From: Halisarca cf. caerulea
Taxonomy: Eukaryota; Porifera; Demospongiae; Chondrillida; Halisarcidae
Length of the DNA stretch: 20,000 nt
Assembly (NCBI GenBank): GCA_963170055.1
Contig: CAUJGJ010000242.1
Location: forward strand, 4,500,859 to 4,520,858
Direction: 5' to 3'
The notes beneath the pieces are model-generated. The model was given only the letters and a program-made list of their open reading frames with translations. It searched no databases and was not told the origin of the DNA. The position numbers and the translations under genes were made by a program. Of the stretch, positions 1 to 11,614 are shown one piece after another (position 1 is the first letter of the stretch; each line of letters starts with the position of its first letter).

Positions 1-226
1 TCTTTGGATATGCATACATGTATACTTACGTGCATATGTATGTGTATGTACAGTACGTATGTGCACTGAACATACATATTGAGTGTACACATACTGGTGG
101 ATGCATGCATACGTACATACATACGTACACACCCAGTGCTACACACCCACACACCCACAAACACACACCCACACACCCACACCCACACCCACACATACAC
201 AAACACACACACTAACACACACATAT

Positions 227-267
<41 letters not shown>

Positions 268-322
268 ATGCGAACCTGCCTAGTAAAAACCCATATTCTT
301 TCCTATTCCACCAACTACACAG
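1..322 (+). other. Intron of DNAJB11 upstream of the first visible exon
   Basis: No coding signal is seen. Bases 1-130 are rich in TACGTA/ATGTAC-type tetranucleotides (imperfect TACA/TGTA repeats). Bases 140-228 are degenerate CA/CCCACA repeats, and 229-267 is a clean (CA)n tract. The stretch ends in a short pyrimidine-containing tract and an AG at 321-322, the 3' splice site of the exon that follows. Confidence 0.7.
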
Positions 323-4117
<3,795 letters not shown>

Positions 4118-4220
4118 AACTACTGGTTCAGATCTCCCCATTTGTAGAAGAATTTGAATCACATTTGCTAGGATATTTCAATGACTTTGTCTTATTTATG
4201 ATGATATGCGTGTCATGCGA

Positions 4221-4346
4221 TGTAATGCTCTAGGGATACATTGTAATGCTCTAGGGATACATTGTAATACTCTAGGGATACATTGTAATGCTCTGGGGAT
4301 ACATTGTAATGCTCTAGGGACACATTGTAATGCTCCAAGGATGTAT
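4221..4346 (+). repeat. 21-bp tandem repeat, six copies
   Basis: The unit TGTAATGCTCTAGGGATACA plus T repeats from 4221 to 4346, with a few substitutions in copies 3-6. Because 21 is divisible by three, the minus strand stays open with a seven-residue period; this is not a gene. It lies in the probable DNAJB11 3' UTR. Confidence 0.93.
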
Positions 4347-4565
4347 TGTTAGCATGAATGAATGATTGCTGTTTGTGCACTGTGCTGATCCAGGACAGGG
4401 GAGATGATGCAGGTGTGTGTGTATATATATATGTGCGTACACAAACAGCTGGAGGGATCGATACTGTGACAGTACAAAGCATATGCATATGCATGTTCAT
4501 ATGTGGAAACTTGTGATAAGAAATCTCATACAGTGAAAATCTATGTACATTTACTTTATATAGTG

Positions 4566-4571
4566 AATAAA
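4566..4571 (+). terminator. Candidate DNAJB11 poly(A) signal AATAAA
   Basis: The first canonical AATAAA I find after the stop codon, about 450 bp downstream, in AT-rich DNA. Using it would place the 21-bp repeat array inside the 3' UTR. Motif alone; no transcript evidence. Confidence 0.4.
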
Positions 4572-5040
4572 TTCACATGACCCAGTTGATGCTCTATTGT
4601 GAAACTGTAACTGGTTGTAGTGAATGTTTCGGATAAAATGAAGAATTTTCAGTACGTCTCCCCTAGGCTTGCATGTGATTGGGATTAAAAATATTAAACT
4701 GCCCTTTATAGCTGTCAATGATTGGGAGGGGATACAGAGTACAGTTTATACGACCTTGTATGCTGCTTTCGTGCAGAAGGACACTTAAATTTAGGGGGGT
4801 GTCTGTGGCATGGTTGATGGAGCAGGTGATTCTGAGGCTGGGTTATGGGATAGATGAAGGTCTATCCCCAGCAGAAGCGACTCTTTGGCTTTTTTTCCCT
4901 ACACCCCCCTACCAACAAAAGCAGAAACCAAAGAAACTAGAAGAATGTTAACTATAGCCAGCAAATTGATTGAACATAATTGTTACATTTGATTGTTTGT
5001 TGCTGTTTGTGTGTATAAATTTGCCATGTATGTGTTCACA

Positions 5041-5131
5041 GAACCCCCTGGAAGACCAGCCAAAAGGCTGAAGGGGCATCCTGTCTAAATATTGAGATTT
5101 AACTTTAACTTTAACTAACCTTAACTAAATT
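5041..5131 (+). mobile_element. Possible LINE 3' tail: stem-loop plus short tandem repeat
   Basis: A stem CAGCC-AAAA-GGCTG (5057-5070) sits inside an outer CCCCC/GGGG pairing (5044-5076). An (ACTTTA)-like repeat with TTTAAC steps follows at 5094-5131. This layout matches 3' ends of several invertebrate non-LTR retrotransposons. No coding part remains upstream, so it would be a severely 5'-truncated copy. Confidence 0.35.
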
Positions 5132-5559
5132 GTTGCTCATGCATTGTTCAAGTCGCTATGGTTTATTTTACATTAAGTGAAGCCTTGGCTGGTGATAGGA
5201 GAAAACTAGTCTCGCGTAGCCAGACCCTTTCTTGCCCACACATGCTGTTGTACATGTCGTAAGTCCAAAATTGTATGATACAAAAATAGTACCACGGATC
5301 CGAGGTGAAAGGAGTGACACTTCACACAAAATGTAATTTTGAGACAATGAACAAGGTACATGTAGTACATGACATGTAGTGAATGTATGTGAAGGAAGAA
5401 AAGGATTATTGCTAAAGTTGCACAAATACTGATGGACAGAAGATATCCACAATTTGATGGTCTTCAGGGTGGCAAAAGCATCACTGGTGAAATGTCCCAT
5501 GCATCCAATCTACATTGTGAGGATCTTCAGCATGGCCTTGGGTGTCTAAATCGGAGGCA

Positions 5560-5725
5560 AATAGTTGGTGCAACGGTTTGCTCTGCTTCCTGAGTTGAGC
5601 ACTGGCCAAACTGGCAGCAGAGTTCCAAGAGTCTATGCTTCCAGGAGGGTGACTGATTTGCTGTCAAGCAGCACAATGTCTGGTCTGGCTGTTGTTATGG
5701 CTACCTCAGTAGGAAGAGTGGCTGG
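5560..5725 (-). pseudogene. Decayed retroelement-like coding fragment
   Basis: On the minus strand, roughly 5713-5639 reads VAITTARPDIVLLDSKSVTL followed by LE. That RPDIVL(L)…(V)xLLE pattern resembles a nuclease-like segment I associate with retroelement-derived genes of marine invertebrates. Stops and frame changes on both sides show it is dead. The family assignment is from memory of the motif only. Confidence 0.3.
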
Positions 5726-6004
5726 TGGAGATTCACAAATACTGTGATTGGGGCTAGTCTATCCAGTCCTCATCGAACGGTCAAACCAAGGTGCGCTGTT
5801 TGTATTATCTATGGTGGCATGGTTGGAGGACAGCGCTTCTAGATCTTTTCCATTTCACCACAGTTCTCCTTTGGGTCTTCCTTCCTGGAGGACACCGGCG
5901 CTGCAATAGAACAAGACCCCGACGCCAGCTTCCATCTTAAAATTCGCCAGAGAATTCATTCACAGGACACGCGGCGCCCTGATTCTGGATACCTAATCCG
6001 GGGG

Positions 6005-6010
6005 CACGTG
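6005..6010. promoter_or_regulatory. E-box CACGTG upstream of WDR74
   Basis: Palindromic CACGTG about 30-45 bp before the ancestral start codons. Myc/Max and USF factors bind this hexamer, and ribosome-biogenesis genes are frequent Myc targets. Just downstream, CGCCATTTT (6023-6031) and AAAATGGCG (6049-6057) form an inverted pair. The latter fits the YY1-type consensus often found at housekeeping gene starts. Binding is inferred. Confidence 0.35.
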
Positions 6011-6036
6011 ATCCTCCGACTACGCCATTTTGCATA

Positions 6037-6084
6037 ATGGTGCAAACGAAAATGGCGCTATCTTTAGAAAACACGAGCCACTAG
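6037..6084 (+). other. Upstream ORF: orphaned original WDR74 start region
   Basis: Two in-frame ATGs (6037 and 6052) open a short frame, MVQTKMALSLENTSH then TAG at 6082-6084. The 6052 ATG has a good context (A at -3, G at +4). LEN at its end matches the LEN of the present WDR74 N-terminus, and the stop is supplied by an inserted element. If the element is removed together with one target duplication, this frame runs directly into VDIWIG of WDR74. Confidence 0.7.
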
Positions 6085-6182
6085 GGAGAGCTTCTTATAC
6101 ACGTGGGTATTACGTAATACTAAGTATCATTGCAACATAGGCAGATGCCAAGAAGCTCTCCCTAATGGCTAGTTTAGAAAAC
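6063..6182. mobile_element. ~100-bp MITE with 10-bp target duplication at the WDR74 start
   Basis: Direct repeats TTTAGAAAAC at 6063-6072 and 6173-6182 flank a 100-bp insert (6073-6172). The insert has inverted ends: AGCCACTAGGG…GCTTCTT at 6076-6096 against the complement of 6150-6170, 20 of 21 bases matching. No internal ORF. A 9-11-bp duplication is typical of Mutator-like elements, but the termini are too short to assign a family. The centre includes CACGTG (6100-6105) and a palindromic TATTACGTAATA. Confidence 0.85.
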
Positions 6183-6471
6183 GTGGACATTTGGATTGGA
6201 ACTGCTCTTGGTCCCCTCAAAGGTGCGTGAAGTGATTTCATATACGTACATTATCATACTAGCAGCTAATGCATTTTAATCCATAAGGTAAAGGGGGGTA
6301 ATTTGGAACAGCGGGTAATTCGGAACAGTCAGGCCGAAAGCAGTGTCAACCACAAGCTAATTCCATTATTTCTCGTCTGTATTGTCTCCATGAAGGGGAG
6401 AGTTTAGCAGTAGCAAGGATGGTTAGGTAACTTGACCACAGCAAAAGTTACAGGCCAACCTCCCTTGTGGA

Positions 6472-6507
<36 letters not shown>

Positions 6508-6691
6508 TACCAGCGTGTTCCGAATAATTTCCCTCCTTTACCTTATTTAATAAGTGTTTCGTTTTCGTCAGGAGCTAGTTTCAAGCTATTGTCTGACGTT
6601 AGTTACCAGCTTCCGATACAGGACGGTTCCAGCAAGCTCGAGAGGTCGAATGAGATAAAGGTCATGTGCTGGGATCACGAGTCAGAAGAAA

Positions 6692-6736
<45 letters not shown>

Positions 6737-8130
6737 CGTGCGTGCGTGTGCGTGTGTGCGTGTGTGTGTGTGTGTGCGTGTGTGTGTGTGTGTGCTTCCA
6801 TTAACCCATTCCAATCCCTCAATGTATAGCTATTTCTGGGACACAAAAATGGCCGAATGTCTTGCTTCTCTACAGTATCTGGTGAATATGTAGCAGGATG
6901 TTGTATACGAGGTATAAAGGAGCCTGGAGTGCCCGTTGGATTGGAGAAACACAAAAAGTGCGTAAAGTCTGGCATGTTTGCTATGTGAGGTATGGACTAT
7001 GGACTACTCCCCCCACCCCCTCACCCCTCCCCGGTTCACCACCTGGTGTACAACAGTCCCCCTCACCCCCTCACCCCTCCCCAGTTCACTACCTGGTGTA
7101 CAACAGTCCCCCCACCCCCTCACTCCTCCCCAGTTCACCACCTGGTGTACAACAGTCCCCCCACCCCTCTCTCCTCCCCAGTTCACCACCTGGTGTACAA
7201 CAGTCCCCCCACCCCTCACTCCTCCCCTGTTCACCACCTGGTGTACAACAGTCCCCCTCACCCCCTCACCCCTCCCCAGTTCACTACCTGGTGTACAACA
7301 GTCCCCCTCACCCCCTCACTCCTCCCCAGTTCACCACCTGGTGTACAACAGTCCCCCCACCCCCTCACTCCTCCCCAGTTCACCACCTGGTGTACAACAG
7401 TCCCCCCACCCCTCACTCCTCCCCAGTTCACCACCTGGTGTACAACAGTCCCCCCACCCCTCACTCCTCCCCTGTTCACCACCTGGTGTACAACAGTCCC
7501 CCTCACCCCCTCACCCCTCCCCAGTTCACTACCTGGTGTACAACAGTCCCCCTCACCCCCTCACTCCTCCCCAGTTCACCACCTGGTGTACAACAGTCCC
7601 CCCACCCCCTCACTCCTCCCCAGTTCACCACCTGGTGTACAACAGTCCCCCCACCCCTCACTCCTCCCCAGTTCACCACCTGGTGTACAACAGTCCCCCC
7701 ACCCCTCACTCCTCCCCAGTTCACCACCTGGTGTACAACAGTCCCCCCACCACTCACTCCTCCCCAGTTCACCACCTGGTGTACAACAGTCCCCCTCACC
7801 CCCTCACTCCTCCCCAGTTCACCACCTGGTGTACAACAGTCCCCCCACCCCCTCACTCCTCCCCAGTTCACCACCTGGTGTACAACAGTCCCCCCACCCC
7901 CTCACTCCTCCCCAGTTCACCACCTGGTGTACAACAGTCCCCCCACCCCCTCACCCCCCCAGTTCACCAATATTTCATTTTTGCCCACCTTACAGCACTG
8001 CAGACATATTAAAATTTGTAGCCATGACGACTGTGATAAAATAGATTGAAAGACTTGTTTGCCCCTATCACTTCATCCTCTTGAATCTGTCAAAAACTAA
8101 ATTGATTACTAAATATGTATATGTGTGTAC

Positions 8131-8189
<59 letters not shown>

Positions 8190-8412
8190 GGTGGGTGGTT
8201 GATGGTATAAATTACAATAATTCGATTACAAGTGGAAGGACTGTTTGAGTTTTGCCTCTTCTTATGTAGGACCCTGATCACTTGTCTTGACACAGGTGCT
8301 CTCTCCTTCTGGCCTGAGGATGAGGACAAGGTTTGTGTGTGTTTGTGAGTTGATTGTCGGCTTTTTCATTTATTGGTATACAGTTAACTGTGCAAGATTC
8401 AATGGATTTTGA

Positions 8413-8456
<44 letters not shown>

Positions 8457-11400
8457 AAGCACTGTATGTACACCTGGAATAAACTACCATTTATCAAAGC
8501 ACACATTAAATGCACACAAAACACACATATGTACGTACATGCCTCTCCACACCTATTCTTCTGTAAAATCCCATTTTCCCTGCAGTTGGAGGTCTCTGTT
8601 GGCAACCATGTGTCCTGTATGAGGGGGAACCCCCATGTAGCGCTCCAGGTGGCTACAGGAGGCCAAGAGAATGATCTGAAGGTGTGGGATGGGCAGAACT
8701 CAGACAAACCTGTCTTCCAGGCCAAGAATGTGAGTTACACTGGCCTAGTCTTCAAAGAACACCTCCCTAATGCACCCACATTGTTTAGCAGGACACCTTC
8801 TCTCCTACTCTTGAAGTATGTACCTCACATGGCCATGGCCTAAATAAGGAAACCTCCATATACAGGACTGTTTACTGTGGTCCCAATGATGTCCTCATTA
8901 TAGAGGTTCCACTGTACAGGACTGTTTACTGTGGTCCCAATGGTGTCCTCATTATAGAGGTTCCACTCTACAGGACTGTTTACTGTGGTCCCAATGGTGT
9001 CCTCATTATAGAGGTTCCACTGTACAGGACTGTTTACTGTGGTCCCAATGGTGTCCTCATTGTAGAGGTTCACTGTACAGGACTGTTTACTGTGGTCCCA
9101 ATGGTGTCTTCATTATAGAGGTTCCACTGTACAGGACTGTTTACTGTGGTCCCAATGGTGTCCTCATTATAGAGGTTCCACTGTACAGGACTGTTTACTG
9201 TGGTCCCAATGGTGTCCTCTTTATAGAGGTTTCACTGTACAGGACTGTTTACTGTGGTCCCAGTGGTGTCCTCATTATAGAGGTTCCACTGTACAGTTCT
9301 GTTTACTGTGGTCCCAATGGTGTCCTTATTATAGAGGTTCCACTGTACAGGACTGTTGGCTGTGGTCCCAATGGTGTCCTCATTATAGAGGTTCCACTGT
9401 ACAGGACTGTTGGCTGTGGTCCCAATGGTGTCCTCATTATAGAGGTTCCACTCTACAGGACTGTTTACTGTGGTCCCAATGGTGTCCTCATTATAGAGGT
9501 TCCACTGTACAGGACTGTTTACTGTGGTCCCAATGGTGTCCTCATTGTAGAGGTTCCACTGTACAGGACTGTTTACTGTGGTCCCAATGGTGTCTTCATT
9601 ATAGAGGTTCCACTGTACAGGACTGTTTACTGTGGTCCCAATGGTGTCCTCATTATAGAGGTTCCACTGTACAGGACTGTTTACTGTGGTCCCAATGGTG
9701 TCCTCATTGTAGAGGTTCCACTGTACAGGACTGTTTACTGTGGTCCCAATGGTGTCTTCATTATAGAGGTTCCACTGTACAGGACTGTTTACTGTGGTCC
9801 CAATGGTGTCCTCTTTATAGAGGTTTCACTGTACAGGACTGTTTACTGTGGTCCCAGTGGTGTCCTCATTATAGAGGTTCCACTGTACAGTTCTGTTTAC
9901 TGTGGTCCCAATGGTGTCCTTATTATAGAGGTTCCACTGTACAGGACTGTTGGCTGTGGTCCCAATGGTGTCCTCATTATAGAGGTTCCACTGTACAGGA
10001 CTGTTGGCTGTGGTCCCAATGGTGTCCTCATTATAGAGGTTCCACTCTACAGGACTGTTTACTGTGGTCCCAATGGTGTCCTCATTATAGAGGTTCCACT
10101 GTACAGGACTGTTTACTGTGGTCCCAATGGTGTCCTCATTGTAGAGGTTCCACTGTACAGGACTGTTTACTGTGGTCCCAATGGTGTCTTCATTATAGAG
10201 GTTCCACTGTACAGGACTGTTTACTGTGGTCCCAATGGTGTCCTCATTATAGAGGTTCCACTGTACAGGACTGTTTACTGTGGTCCCAATGGTGTCCTCT
10301 TTATAGAGGTTTCACTGTACAGGACTGTTTACTGTGGTCCCAGTGGTGTCCTCATTATAGAGGTTCCACTGTACAGTTCTGTTTACTGTGGTCCCAATGG
10401 TGTCCTTATTATAGAGGTTCCACTGTACAGGACTGTTGGCTGTGGTCCCAATGGTGTCCTCATTATAGAGGTTCCACTGTACAGGACTGTTGGCTGTGGT
10501 CCCAATGGTGTCCTCATTATAGAGGTTCCACTGTACAGGACTGTTTACTGTGGTCCCAGTGGTGTCCTCTTTATAGAGGTTCCACTGTACAGGACTGTTT
10601 ACTGTGGTCCCAATGGTGTCCTCATTGTAGAGGTTCCACTGTACAGGACTGTTTACTGTGGTCCCAATGGTGTCCTTTCTATAGAGGGTCCTCTGTATTT
10701 ATCTTTCCGTCTGTGGAATTCTACTCTCTCTTGTAACTCAATGGCATATTTTGTATCGCTGTCCTGGTGTAGGTTTGTCCAGACAACCTTCAGTTGAGGG
10801 TGCCTGTGTGGGTGACTCAGCTCTGCTTCGTGCCACCTGTGCACTCGTCATCATTGGTTGCCGTGGGAACAGGACACCATCATGTACGACTGTATGACAT
10901 CAGAGCCCAAAAGAGACCAGTTTACTCCACTGAGTTTGGGGACTCTCCCATTACTGCCATGGATGTTGTTCCCAACGGAAGGTAGAAGAGATGCTTGGAG
11001 TTATCATGCTTTCTGTCATCAAGTGTACACCTCAATCACCCTTCACACTCCTTGCTCTCTCCCACCACTTGCCCTTACCCTCCCTCTTGCTGCCCCCCCC
11101 CTCTGTTATACTGCTCCCCTTCTCACTTGCTCCCCTTCTCATTTGCTCCCCTCCCCCCCCCCCCCAACTTACACTGCTCCCCTTCTCATTTACACCCCTC
11201 CCCCTCCCCACTTACATCCCTCCCCTCCCCACTTACACCCCTCTCCTCCCCACTTGTATTCCCCCTCCCCACTTACACTCCTTACCTCCACATACACTCC
11301 CTTCTTCATACTCTTCTGTTTAGAGATGTAATTATCGGCAACTCGAAGGGGCAGCTGGCAAAGGTAGACCTGCGAACAGGGAAAGTTGTCAACACATTCA

Positions 11401-11551
11401 AAGATGGAAAAGGTTGTATCAAGTGTGTCAAGTGTCACTTAGAAGACCCTCTTCTTGTCTCTTGTGGACTCGATCGCTTTCTGAGAGTCTACCATTTAGA
11501 GTCAAGGGAACTTCTACAGAGGGTGAGCAGAAGTTTGCAGGAACGGTTGTG

Positions 11552-11614
<63 letters not shown>

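Larger units (their letters stand above)
4118..6036. other. Intergenic region between DNAJB11 and WDR74
   Basis: Holds the DNAJB11 3' UTR, a 21-bp tandem repeat, a possible LINE 3' tail at 5041-5131 and a decayed retroelement fragment near 5560-5725, each listed separately. In 4580-5035 and 5135-5555 I see no exon, RNA gene or clear repeat. The 110-codon open frame on the minus strand at 5168-5500 shows no recognisable domain. The last 150 bp are GC-rich with CG dinucleotides, consistent with a WDR74 promoter. Confidence 0.5.

Noticed and set aside
4213..4500. Minus-strand ORF with seven-residue repeats (YNVSLEH)
   Set aside because: Generated by a 21-bp tandem repeat in the DNAJB11 3' region; no splice or start context.
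5168..5500. 110-residue minus-strand ORF as a gene
   Set aside because: No recognisable motif, no flanking exon or promoter signals, and composition like the surrounding intergenic DNA.
6898..8049. 383-residue proline-rich ORF
   Set aside because: All three plus frames are open because the minisatellite lacks stops. The only coding part is exon 3 of WDR74 (6876-6984) at its edge, in another frame.
8840..9073. Minus-strand ORF with [15 protein letters not shown] repeats
   Set aside because: An 18-residue period from the 54-bp minisatellite; lost at the first unit with an indel.
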